7,915 nucleotides of DNA from Gammaproteobacteria bacterium (GTDB lineage: Bacteria > Pseudomonadota > Gammaproteobacteria > Pseudomonadales > Porticoccaceae). Positions 1-7,907 of the stretch are shown here, one piece after another. A program made the translations under genes and the position numbers. How positions within the stretch are numbered: the stretch's first letter is position 1; the number at the start of each line of letters is the position of its first letter. Below the pieces are notes generated by a model. That model was given only the letters and a program-made list of their open reading frames with translations, ran no database searches and was not told where the DNA came from. Where the stretch lies: positions 1 to 7,915 of the forward strand of contig QNFO01000042.1 of NCBI GenBank assembly GCA_003646355.1, read 5' to 3'.

Positions 1-3000
1 CGATAGGGTTTGGCGAGCAGGTTAAGATGCAGGCTTTCGTCCCCCATCGCGTTTTGTCTATCGTCAGTGAAGCCGCTGGTCATCTGGATTTTTATAGCGG
101 GATATTTCTCGGCGACAATCAGTGCCAGCTCATAACCGTCCATGTCTGGCATCACAACATCGCTAAACATCAGGTCTACTTTATGACTTTCCAGCAGCTG
201 TAGCGCTTCGTTACAGTTATTGGCGGGTAGTACGGTGTAGCCCTGTTGGCTGAGTATTTCAGTACACAGCTCGAGCAGTATGGCTTCATCATCGACAACA
301 AGAATGGTTTCGTTACCGCTCGATGTTTTTTCATCTGCCTCGTTTTCTATTTCTTCAATATTGGCTTTTGTGATATCTCGAGGGAAGTAGATGTGCAGTT
401 GTGTGCCTCGCCCAGGTATTGAACTTACGTCTATTGCGCCTTTACTGCGTTCGACAAAACCGTAGACCTGGCTCAAACCAAGGCCAGTGCCCTGTTCACC
501 CTTGGTGGTATAAAAAGGATCAAAAATTTGCTCTTTGATGGCTTCATCCATGCCTTTGCCGGTATCACTAATACTGAGTCGCACGTAGTCGCCAGCGGGT
601 AAGTTTTTCAGCCGGGTAGTGGCGGGTAGAAATTGCACGTTTTCGGTGTGGATAGTGACCTGCCCGTTGGCATCAATGGCGTGCATGGCATTAATACACA
701 TATTGATAATGGCATCTTCAAAATCGTCTTTATCGAGACGGGTGGGCCAGGTGTCGTCGCTCAATTCTAAGACCAGTTTAATGCGTGGTGTCAGAGAAGT
801 TTCCAGCATATGTTGCTGGTTGTTAATGAGTTCATTGATATCAAGCGATTGCGCACTAACGGTCGCATGCTGAGAAAAGGAGAGTAATTTACGCGTTAAA
901 TTGGCACCACGCTCACCGGCACGGTGTATTTCATTGGCGTATTGGGCGAGCTTTTTATCATTGCTTAATGCGCGTTCCAATAAATCGGCGTAGCCGGTGA
1001 CGATGCCGAGCATATTATTAAAATCGTGGGCAATACCGCCGGTGAGCTTGCCGAGGGCATCCATTTTCTGGCTGCGGCGCAGCTGTTCTTCTTGCTGCTT
1101 GGCTTCAGTCAAATCGCGAAAGCTATTGATAAAACGTCGCTTTCCGTCTTCTGTTGGGCTCAACTCTGCCACGGCTAATATTGTCGGAAAGGTGTCTCCA
1201 TTTTTACAGATGATGGTCATTTCCAGGCCCATACCAATCTGAGTAGTATCACCCGTCTGTAAATAAATCTGCATATTTTTGCGAGTCTTTTCCTTGTCTT
1301 GATCTTGCAGTAACCGGGCTACATGCTGGTCAAGCAGCTCATCGTTGCCATAGCCGAGCATTTTTTCAGCCGCAAGGTTTACGGCTAATATGCTGCCCAT
1401 TTCGTCGCTGACAACGATGCCCTCAACCATGGAGTCGAGGATTTCTTTCCGCGTTCTTTCGCTGTCGAGCGCCGCTATTTGTGCTGTACGTTCGGTCGTA
1501 ATATCCCGAATGATCGAACCGGCACCAATGACCTCGCCCGATTCACCGATAAAGGGCGCATTGTGGCATTGGCCGAAAAATAAGCTGCCGTCCTTGCGAC
1601 GAAATTCACTAGTTACGCTGGCACCACCGCGAATGTTCGCCAGGTCCTTATAGATCAGCTGTGACTCAGCTCGGATGGCCTCGTCGGGCAATACGAAGGC
1701 AAAAAGTTGGCCCTTGGCCTCTGCAGAGGTATAACCAAACATTTTTTCAGCTGCAGCATTCCAGCCAAGCACTGTTTGATTCATATCCATTTCTATGGTG
1801 GCGAGGGGAGCCTGGTCGCGATAGCGTTTGAGCTGTTGCGTTGATGAGAGCAGTTCGTTTTCTACAGTTTTTCTTGCGGTGATATCGCGCGCTTCACCTA
1901 CCAGTTGTACCACTAGACCGTTATCGTCAAACACCGGGTGAAAGCTTAGGGCGACCCAAATTTTATCACCCAGGCGTGTCATAATTTGTCTGTCTGCGAG
2001 GGTACTCACGCCCATGGCGGCATTGTGCATATCTTCACGTACTTGTGTTATCGACTCATCAGAATAATTAAAAAACGCTGTTTCCCACAGTTTTTTACCA
2101 ATGGTATCTGCCATGGTAAAGCCAGTTGCCAGTAGGGGGGTATTATTGAGGAAGGTAGTGGTGCCATCGGGGTCGTAGAGACCGACCATGGTTTGCATGT
2201 CGTCAAACAAACTTTGCAAACGTTGTTGTGTCGTTTTGGACTCCTCGCGTAAACGATACTGTTCCGTGACATCACTAAATACCAATATACCGCCCAGTAT
2301 CTGCCTGTTTTTATCGCGAATAGGTGCGGCTGAATCGGATATTTGGTATTCGCTACCATCCCGTGCGCGCAAGGTGGTGTGGTTACTGAGGTGAACAATT
2401 TCGCCAGTTTCTATCATTCTGTCGATAGGGCTGCTTAGACGTTCGCCTGTACTGGCATTGAAAATGGGAAAAACAGTCGACAGTGGCTGCTGCAGTGCTT
2501 CATCAAAGGACCAGCCAGTCAGCTGTTCGGCAATGGGATTCATGCGGGTAATCAGGCCGCTAGCATCTGTGGTGATGACGGCGTCGCCAATACTATCGAG
2601 GGTAATGGCAAGGTTTTGCTCTCTTTCTTCGAGCTCTAGCAAAACTTGTTCGCGCTCTATTTCAACTTCTCTTCGGGCGCGGGGGTCGCTACCTTCGGCA
2701 ACTAATTGGCTGACATTGCCTTTGTCATCGAATACCGGGTGGACATTAAACTCTAACCAAATAGGGCCATCGCTTGTTTGGCATTGCACATCGCAGCGCG
2801 TGGCTGTACCAGCGGCGGCAGATTGAATATTTTCTTGTAAAAGCGCCTGGGTTTTAGCATTGCCTCGAAACCAGGGGCCGCTCCAAAGAAGCTCGCCTAG
2901 AACATCTTCTTGATCGATGCCTGCAATTAGCAAAGGGGTATTATTGACAAGCTCTATGCGGCCATTAGTATCGAGGATGGCAACCATACTTTGCATGTCA

Positions 3001-3431
3001 TCAAACAAGCCCTGTAAACGCTGTTGGGCCAATCGGTTTTCTTCACGGAGGTGCTTCTGCTCGGTGATATCACTACCTTCGGCAATTAACTGGATTATTA
3101 CTCCGTCTTCTATCACCGGCTGAATTTTAAAGTCAATCCACAATAGGCCATCACTTATTCTTGCCTGTATTTCTTCATGTATATTTTCTCCCGCAGCTGC
3201 ACGACAAACACAATCGTGTAAGTGGGCCTGTATTTCGGGATTGAAGTTAAACCAGAAACAGTCCCAAAACTTTTCCCCAAGTACATCTTCAAGCTCTAAA
3301 CCGGCAATCTCTAGTGGTGTTTTGTTGGCAAAACGCACCGTACCATCGGTGTCGACAATAACAACGAAGGTCTGCATGGCTTCAAGGAAGGATTGATAGG
3401 TGTTTTTGGTATTTACCGGGGTATTGGTCAT
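1..3431 (-). CDS. Multi-PAS hybrid sensor histidine kinase/receiver (kinase A), 3' end cut off by the window
   Basis: The frame stays open from ATG at 3431 to the left edge (1143 full codons). Against the neighbouring paralogue about 15 residues are missing. I read six PAS domains at about residues 14-126, 134-252, 268-394, 401-522, 530-650 and 656-778. PAS1, 2 and 4 share an MQ(T/S)(M/F)V signature and look PAS_4-like. The HisKA motif is GGIAHDFNN with His802 as phosphoacceptor. HATPase_c shows the N box (N910, N914), DTGKG (956-960), the F box DPFYTTK and GTGLGLS (981-987). The receiver has D1047/D1048, phosphoacceptor D1091 and K1141. No signal peptide or membrane segment is visible, so it should act in the cytoplasm. 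By family it autophosphorylates and passes phosphate to its own receiver; ligand and partner are unknown. PAS1 contains HLHDCVC (70-76) and PAS2 contains CDVQC (213-217), both absent from kinase B. No Shine-Dalgarno precedes the ATG, but the start matches that of kinase B. Confidence 0.93.
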   Translation of the reverse strand, partial: MTNTPVNTKNTYQSFLEAMQTFVVIVDTDGTVRFANKTPLEIAGLELEDVLGEKFWDCFWFNFNPEIQAHLHDCVCRAAAGENIHEEIQARISDGLLWIDFKIQPVIEDGVIIQLIAEGSDITEQKHLREENRLAQQRLQGLFDDMQSMVAILDTNGRIELVNNTPLLIAGIDQEDVLGELLWSGPWFRGNAKTQALLQENIQSAAAGTATRCDVQCQTSDGPIWLEFNVHPVFDDKGNVSQLVAEGSDPRARREVEIEREQVLLELEEREQNLAITLDSIGDAVITTDASGLITRMNPIAEQLTGWSFDEALQQPLSTVFPIFNASTGERLSSPIDRMIETGEIVHLSNHTTLRARDGSEYQISDSAAPIRDKNRQILGGILVFSDVTEQYRLREESKTTQQRLQSLFDDMQTMVGLYDPDGTTTFLNNTPLLATGFTMADTIGKKLWETAFFNYSDESITQVREDMHNAAMGVSTLADRQIMTRLGDKIWVALSFHPVFDDNGLVVQLVGEARDITARKTVENELLSSTQQLKRYRDQAPLATIEMDMNQTVLGWNAAAEKMFGYTSAEAKGQLFAFVLPDEAIRAESQLIYKDLANIRGGASVTSEFRRKDGSLFFGQCHNAPFIGESGEVIGAGSIIRDITTERTAQIAALDSERTRKEILDSMVEGIVVSDEMGSILAVNLAAEKMLGYGNDELLDQHVARLLQDQDKEKTRKNMQIYLQTGDTTQIGMGLEMTIICKNGDTFPTILAVAELSPTEDGKRRFINSFRDLTEAKQQEEQLRRSQKMDALGKLTGGIAHDFNNMLGIVTGYADLLERALSNDKKLAQYANEIHRAGERGANLTRKLLSFSQHATVSAQSLDINELINNQQHMLETSLTPRIKLVLELSDDTWPTRLDKDDFEDAIINMCINAMHAIDANGQVTIHTENVQFLPATTRLKNLPAGDYVRLSISDTGKGMDEAIKEQIFDPFYTTKGEQGTGLGLSQVYGFVERSKGAIDVSSIPGRGTQLHIYFPRDITKANIEEIENEADEKTSSGNETILVVDDEAILLELCTEILSQQGYTVLPANNCNEALQLLESHKVDLMFSDVVMPDMDGYELALIVAEKYPAIKIQMTSGFTDDRQNAMGDESLHLNLLAKPY
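445..475. repeat. 31-base exact repeat, copy in kinase A
   Basis: This stretch is identical, base for base, to 3956-3986 in kinase B. It encodes the part of HATPase_c after GTGLGLS (the [10 protein letters not shown] region). It is the longest exact match between the two genes that I found by eye. A second exact match of 26 bases lies at 236-261 and 3747-3772, at the same offset of 3511 bases. Both follow from the gene duplication. Confidence 0.85.
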
Positions 3432-3443
3432 AGATGTCGTGTT

Positions 3444-3463
3444 ATTAAATTGGGGGGTTTAAT
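3444..3463. repeat. Small inverted repeat in the gap between the two kinase genes
   Basis: A perfect 6-base inverted repeat (ATTAAA / TTTAAT) flanks an 8-base loop that holds six consecutive G on the + strand, so six C in the transcript. It begins 2 bases beyond the kinase B stop codon and fills most of the 34-base gap before the kinase A start. The stem is all A-T and no U-tract follows it, so it does not look like an intrinsic terminator. It could be a weak mRNA structure between coupled genes, or chance in AT-rich spacer. Confidence 0.4.
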
Positions 3464-3465
3464 GT

Positions 3466-6400
3466 TTAACAATCGAGCAGATCGCGGATTTTGCCAAGTA
3501 ATGCCAGTGCACGATAAGGTTTGACGAGGAGGTTCTGGTGCAGGCTATTGTCGCCTATACCATGTTGTCTGTCATCGGTAAAACCACTGGTCATTTGAAT
3601 TTTGATGGTGGGGTATTTTTCGGCAACGATCATTGCCAGTTCATAGCCATCCATGTCGGGCATTACCACATCACTAAACATGAGGTCGACGCTGTTGCCT
3701 TCAAGTAGTTGCAAAGCTTCACTGCAGTTAGAGGCGGGTAGTACGTTGTAGCCCTGTTGGCTGAGTATTTCACCGCACAGCGCCAGTAATTTCGTCTCAT
3801 CATCGACCACCAGAATCGTTTCATTGCCACCGAGTGTTTTTGCTGGCGCTGTGGCTTCTGATTTTTGCCGTTCAGCTTTTATGTGTTCTCTAGGGAAATA
3901 CAGGCGAAACTGTGTCCCTCGCCCGGGCACAGAGGCGACATCAATGCCACCACGGCTGCGTTCGACAAAACCGTAGACCTGGCTCAGCCCAAGGCCGGTG
4001 CCCTTTTCCCCCTTAGTGGTATAAAAGGGGTCGAAGATTTTCTGCCGGGTGGCCTCGTCCATGCCCTTGCCGTTATCGATAATACTGAGTTGTACATAGT
4101 CGCCACTGGGCAGGTTTTTTAGCCGGGCGTTAACGGAGCGCAGCTGGACATTTTCAGTGTGAACGATAACTTGGCCGTTGCCCTCGATGGCGTGCATGGC
4201 ATTAATACAGATATTAATAATGGCATCTTCAAGGTCGTCGCTATCGAGATGAATGGGCCAGATATTACTCGCCAATTCATAATCTATTTTAATGCGTGGC
4301 GTCAGGGATGTGGCCAGCATATGTTGCTGGTTATTGATCATAAGGTTAATGTCGACGGTGTCTGCGCTGACGCTGGTTTGTTGAGAAAAGGCCAATAATT
4401 TGCGGGTTAGTTTTGCACCACGGTCACCGGCACGGTGTATTTCTCGGGCATATTGAGCGAGCTTGTCTTCTTCTATTAAGGCGCTTTCCAGCAGGTCGGC
4501 ATAGCCGGTGACAATGCCGAGCATATTGTTAAAGTCGTGAGCAATGCCACCGGTGAGTTTGCCCAGAGCATCCATTTTTTGGCTGCGTCGCAGTTGTTCT
4601 TCCTGTTGCTTAGCCGCACTTAAATCGCGAAAACTGCTGATAAAGCATTGCCTGCCATCACTCTCTCGGCTCAATTCGGCAACCGCCACCACGGTGGGGA
4701 AACTATCACCATTTTTACAGACTACGTCGATCTCTATGCCCATGCCAATGTGGCGCAGGTCACCACTATCGAGATAAGCCTGCATGTTGTGCTGAAACTG
4801 TTCTTGTTGCTGCCGGCCGAGTAGGTGCGTGACATGTTGCCCGAGTAGTTCACCGGGCGCGTAGCCGGTGATGCGTTCTGCGGCCAGGTTCACCGAAGAG
4901 ATAATGCCGTCGACATCGGTTACGAGTATGCCCTCGACCATGGAGTCGAGGGTGTCGCGGTGGAGTTTTTCGCTCTCGTGTAAGGCGCTCTGTGCCGCAC
5001 GTTCATTGGTGAGATCGAGAATAACGGAGGCGGTGCCACTGATCTCGCCATCGTCGTCGTAAAAAGGGGCATTGTGCCAGCGGGTGTAAATAGTCTCTCC
5101 GTCTTTGGTAAGAATTTTGCTGGTGATGGTTTCGCCGCCACTGTGGGTGATTAAATCGGCCCAGAGTTGTTTAAGATCGACCTTAATACCCGGAGGTATG
5201 AAATCAGAGAATAATCTTCCCTCGACTTCCGTAAAGGTATAGCCAAAGAGTTTTTCAGCCGCCGCGTTCCAGCCCACCAGGCGGTGTTCGGTATTCCACT
5301 CAATGGTGGCCAGGGGTGCTTGGTCGCGGTAGCGCAGCAGGCGGCGCTCGGAGTTGCGTAGTTCGGTTTCGGCGATTTTACGGGCAGTGATGTTACGGGC
5401 TTCGGCAACGACTTCAAGCACCAGGCCGCTGTCGTCAAATACGGGATGAGCACTAAAGTCGACCCATAACTCGCCCCCAAGGGTATTGATTTGTACATCA
5501 GATAGGGTGGACTGGCCCTTAAAGGCTTTTTCTAGTACTTCCCTGATGATGGCCGTACTGGCGGGCTTATAAGAAAACCAGGGGGCCTCCCAGAGTTTGA
5601 TGCCGAGGATCTCTTCGCGCTTAAAACCGGTAGCCCGTAGGGGGGTGTCGTTGACAAAAGTCATCGTGCCCTGGGTGTCGAGAATACCGACCATGGTCTG
5701 CATGCCATCAAATAGACTCTGCAGGCGCTCCTGGGTGGCTTTCGCCTGCTCGCGCAAGTGATATTGCTCACTGACATCGCTGAAGACAAGAATCGCCCCT
5801 AATATCTCACCCTCTGTATTACGAATGGGTGCAGCTGAATCGGCAATCTGAAATTCGTGGCCATGGCGATTGCGCAGTGTGGTGTGATTACTGAGATGGA
5901 CAATTTCGCCGCTGGCCATCAGTTTATCGATGGGACTGGGCTGGACTTGCCCGGTACTGGCGTTGAAGATGGGGAAAATTACGTCAAGGGGCTGCATTTC
6001 TGCTTCCGCAAAGGCCCAACCAGTCAGCTGCTCGGCGATGGGATTCATGCGAGTGATAAGGCCGTCTGCATCGGTGGTGATAACGGCATCGCCAATACTG
6101 TCGAGGGTAATGGCCAGGTTTTGTTCCCTCTCCTGGAGCGTGAGCAGTACCTGCTCGCGCTCTTCCTGGACCTGGCGGCGAACGGAGGGGTCGCGGCCTT
6201 CAGCCACCATCTGTACCACGTTGCCACTATTATCAAGTACGGGGTGGATACTGAATTCGACCCACAAACGTCCTTCAGGCGTGAGTATCTGCACGTCACC
6301 GAGAGTCGATTGGCCCGTTAGGGCATCGCTAATATCTGTTTTAACAGCTTGCTGTGTCTGTGGGTCGCCGGTAAACCAGGGGCACTCCCAGAGTCGTAGC

Positions 6401-6936
6401 CCGAGGATATCTTTCTGCTCTATACCGGCGACTATCAGGGGCGTGTTGTTGACCAGGGTGACACGACCGTCCAGATCAAGGATGGCGACCATGGTTTGCA
6501 TGCCATCCAGTACCCCTTGTAAGCGTTGTTGACTCGCTCGAATACCCTCACGTAGGTGATGCTGTTCACTGATATCGTGACCTTCGGCGACCAGCTTGGT
6601 GACTTTGCCATTTTCAATAACCGGCTGGATTGTAAAACTGATCCATAGCAGGTCGTCAACGATTTGTGCTTGAAGCTCTTCATTGATGCGTTCACCTGCA
6701 AGTGCACGATAAACATAGCTCTGCATCAGCGTCTGTATTTCGGGTTTATAGTTAAACCAGAAACAGTCCCAGAACTTTTTGCCGAGCACATCTTCAGCCT
6801 GCAAGCCGGCAAGTTGTAGTGGCGTGTTATTTGCAAAGCTGACTGTGCCGTCAATCTCGATGATGGCGACAAAGGTCTGCATAACCCCAAGAAGGGATTG
6901 TTCGCTATTGTTGGCAGCTTTTAGTGAGTCTGTCAT
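3466..6936 (-). CDS. Multi-PAS hybrid sensor histidine kinase/receiver (kinase B), complete
   Basis: 1156 residues with six PAS domains at about 14-125, 134-252, 268-393, 400-521, 527-648 and 654-776. PAS1, 2 and 4 are PAS_4-like, with (M)QT(M/F)V and FW/LW...WF motifs. PAS3 carries [13 protein letters not shown], a type often seen in c-di-GMP enzymes. PAS6 is FixL-like in sequence. HisKA follows with GGIAHDFNN (phosphoacceptor His800). HATPase_c has N908/N912, DNGKG (954-958), IFDPFYTTK and GTGLGLS (979-985). The receiver has D1045/D1046, phosphoacceptor D1089, T1116 and K1139. Everything needed for autophosphorylation and phosphotransfer to the receiver is intact; there is no HPt or output domain. 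No membrane segment is visible. A short coiled linker (about 250-275) joins PAS2 to PAS3. The ATG at 6936 is the first usable start after in-frame stops and matches the paralogue; no Shine-Dalgarno is evident. Probably co-transcribed with kinase A, 34 bases downstream. Signal and phosphorelay partner cannot be read from sequence. Confidence 0.96.
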   Translation of the reverse strand: MTDSLKAANNSEQSLLGVMQTFVAIIEIDGTVSFANNTPLQLAGLQAEDVLGKKFWDCFWFNYKPEIQTLMQSYVYRALAGERINEELQAQIVDDLLWISFTIQPVIENGKVTKLVAEGHDISEQHHLREGIRASQQRLQGVLDGMQTMVAILDLDGRVTLVNNTPLIVAGIEQKDILGLRLWECPWFTGDPQTQQAVKTDISDALTGQSTLGDVQILTPEGRLWVEFSIHPVLDNSGNVVQMVAEGRDPSVRRQVQEEREQVLLTLQEREQNLAITLDSIGDAVITTDADGLITRMNPIAEQLTGWAFAEAEMQPLDVIFPIFNASTGQVQPSPIDKLMASGEIVHLSNHTTLRNRHGHEFQIADSAAPIRNTEGEILGAILVFSDVSEQYHLREQAKATQERLQSLFDGMQTMVGILDTQGTMTFVNDTPLRATGFKREEILGIKLWEAPWFSYKPASTAIIREVLEKAFKGQSTLSDVQINTLGGELWVDFSAHPVFDDSGLVLEVVAEARNITARKIAETELRNSERRLLRYRDQAPLATIEWNTEHRLVGWNAAAEKLFGYTFTEVEGRLFSDFIPPGIKVDLKQLWADLITHSGGETITSKILTKDGETIYTRWHNAPFYDDDGEISGTASVILDLTNERAAQSALHESEKLHRDTLDSMVEGILVTDVDGIISSVNLAAERITGYAPGELLGQHVTHLLGRQQQEQFQHNMQAYLDSGDLRHIGMGIEIDVVCKNGDSFPTVVAVAELSRESDGRQCFISSFRDLSAAKQQEEQLRRSQKMDALGKLTGGIAHDFNNMLGIVTGYADLLESALIEEDKLAQYAREIHRAGDRGAKLTRKLLAFSQQTSVSADTVDINLMINNQQHMLATSLTPRIKIDYELASNIWPIHLDSDDLEDAIINICINAMHAIEGNGQVIVHTENVQLRSVNARLKNLPSGDYVQLSIIDNGKGMDEATRQKIFDPFYTTKGEKGTGLGLSQVYGFVERSRGGIDVASVPGRGTQFRLYFPREHIKAERQKSEATAPAKTLGGNETILVVDDETKLLALCGEILSQQGYNVLPASNCSEALQLLEGNSVDLMFSDVVMPDMDGYELAMIVAEKYPTIKIQMTSGFTDDRQHGIGDNSLHQNLLVKPYRALALLGKIRDLLDC
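3956..3986. repeat. 31-base exact repeat, copy in kinase B
   Basis: Identical to 445-475 in kinase A, in the same position of the HATPase_c coding region. The two copies are in direct orientation, so recombination between them would delete 3511 bases and leave one chimeric kinase gene in frame. Confidence 0.85.
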
Positions 6937-6939
6937 GGG

Positions 6940-6968
6940 TGGCCGGTTCGTTATTATGTTATGGCCGG
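6940..6968. repeat. Pair of 7-base direct repeats just upstream of kinase B
   Basis: TGGCCGG occurs at 6940-6946 and again at 6962-6968. The spacing is 22 bases start to start, about two helical turns, with an AT-rich stretch between. Both copies lie between the candidate promoter and the kinase B start codon; the nearer copy ends 3 bases before the ATG. The spacing would suit a protein binding the same face of DNA twice, as a downstream operator. A 7-base repeat is short and could be chance. Confidence 0.3.
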
Positions 6969-6977
6969 AAGCGGGTG

Positions 6978-7006
6978 TATCTACAGTCCGTTGCGGTGCT
7001 TATCAA
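6978..7006 (-). promoter_or_regulatory. Candidate sigma70-type promoter for the kinase B-kinase A unit
   Basis: On the minus strand a -35-like TTGATA (7001-7006, one mismatch to TTGACA) lies exactly 17 bases from a -10-like TAGATA (6978-6983, a poor match to TATAAT). Transcription would begin near 6971 and leave a leader of about 35 bases. The perfect dyad AAGGCCTT (7005-7012) overlaps the outer edge of the -35 box and could be an operator half. This is the best-spaced pair I found in the 170-base gap; the weak -10 keeps confidence low. The rest of the gap (7013-7106) holds a run of seven T on the minus strand at about 7067-7073 without a convincing stem, so I call no terminator for the TSUP gene. 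Confidence 0.35.
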
Positions 7007-7106
7007 GGCCTTATTACACTTGATGCTAGTACCTTTGTGGCTTGAAATCCAGACAGTACTTCACAAAAAAACGTCGTCATATCAGCGTTGCAAGTCAGTT
7101 TGGGGT

Positions 7107-7865
7107 TTACGGAGGGAGCAAGGCGGGACTACCGTCAACGAGTAGCTTGAGACCAATAAGCATCAGGAAAAAATAGCAAATGCGGTAAACCAGCTCTTCA
7201 CTGATTTTGTGCAGCAAAAAATAGCCGAGGCGAACACCGATGGGTGCCAGCGGTATTAGCACGAGTGAGGTGAGAAGGTTGGTGGCGTCAAACTGGCCGA
7301 GCCAGGTGTAGGGGATGAGTTTGACCAGGTTGACGGCCGCAAAAAAGATGGCGAAGGTGCCCATCAGCATGATTTTGTCCATGCGTTGGGGTAAGAGATA
7401 AATACTCATCGGTGGCCCGCCCGCGTGAATACCATAGCTGGTAAAGCCAGCAATGGCGCCCCAAAAACTACCGGCAACAACACCTGCTTCTGCCTTCGCT
7501 TTAAGCCCCGGTCGCAGCCAGTAATTCAGGCAAAAGCTGACGCAAATAAAACCAATTAAAAGACGTATGGCCGCCTCTGATAAATAGTGAAATGTAAAAG
7601 CCCCGGCGATGATGCCGACAATCGCGCCGGGCAGTGTGCGCTCGATATTTTCTTTACTCCATTGGCCGCGAAAGCTCCAGATGGCGACCCAGTCCATTAC
7701 AATCAGCAAGGGTAATAGTATGGCGGCGGCCTGTACCGGGGGTACGGCCAGCGACATCAGTGGTACGGAGATGATGGCAATGCCACCGCCAAAGCCACCT
7801 TTGACCATGGCGAAAATGAGCACGGCTGGAATGGCGCAAAGGTAAAAGAAGGGATCGGTGATCAT
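7107..7865 (-). CDS. TSUP-family (TauE/SafE, DUF81) membrane permease
   Basis: 252 residues, the usual size for the family. The protein is strongly hydrophobic with about eight segments, roughly at residues 6-22, 25-42, 44-63, 79-96, 99-117, 127-146, 166-186, 196-218 and 228-246, some of which may be one long or re-entrant helix. Two glycine-rich signatures mark the internal repeat of the family: KGGFGGG (22-28) near the N-terminus and HAGGPP (147-152) at the start of the second half. TSUP proteins move small anions such as sulfite, sulfoacetate or related organosulfur compounds across the inner membrane; the substrate cannot be told from sequence. The ATG at 7865 gives an N-terminus that runs straight into the first membrane segment; only a weak TAAG precedes it. 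The gene lies 170 bases upstream of kinase B on the same strand. Sharing a transcript is possible but not shown. Confidence 0.92.
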   Translation of the reverse strand: MITDPFFYLCAIPAVLIFAMVKGGFGGGIAIISVPLMSLAVPPVQAAAILLPLLIVMDWVAIWSFRGQWSKENIERTLPGAIVGIIAGAFTFHYLSEAAIRLLIGFICVSFCLNYWLRPGLKAKAEAGVVAGSFWGAIAGFTSYGIHAGGPPMSIYLLPQRMDKIMLMGTFAIFFAAVNLVKLIPYTWLGQFDATNLLTSLVLIPLAPIGVRLGYFLLHKISEELVYRICYFFLMLIGLKLLVDGSPALLPP

Positions 7866-7901
7866 GGCTTACAGCTAAAGACTCTGTGAAAAAGAAGTGC
7901 C

Positions 7902-7907
7902 ATTCTA
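7902..7907 (-). promoter_or_regulatory. Possible -10 element upstream of the TSUP gene
   Basis: The minus strand reads TAGAAT, one mismatch from the sigma70 -10 consensus. It would start transcription near 7895, about 30 bases before the TSUP start codon. The matching -35 position falls beyond the right edge and cannot be checked. An alternative reading of the same 50 bases is given in the findings. Confidence 0.2.

Noticed and set aside
2458..2826. + strand frame of 122 codons resembling the antisense frame at 5930-6532
   Set aside because: The likeness between the two antisense peptides simply mirrors the duplication of the sense genes and is not evidence of an antisense protein family.
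4400..4980. PAS6 of the kinases as a FixL-type haem oxygen sensor
   Set aside because: The sequence is FixL-like, but in my by-eye alignment the haem-ligating His falls on Phe714 in kinase B and Thr716 in kinase A, and the distal Arg is also missing.
5857..6532. Two long + strand open frames of 154 and 200 codons
   Set aside because: They lie wholly opposite kinase B, whose domains are unmistakable. Their peptides show no recognisable family and are rich in Ser, Cys and Arg, as expected from the antisense of a conserved gene.
7060..7106. Intrinsic terminator after the TSUP gene
   Set aside because: There is a run of seven T on the minus strand, but the sequence before it gives only a 4-base stem with a large loop.
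7107..7145. Small + strand frames around 6779-7145 and 7609-7845
   Set aside because: They overlap the minus-strand genes and their starts or ends and encode nothing recognisable; the TSUP and kinase frames explain the sequence.
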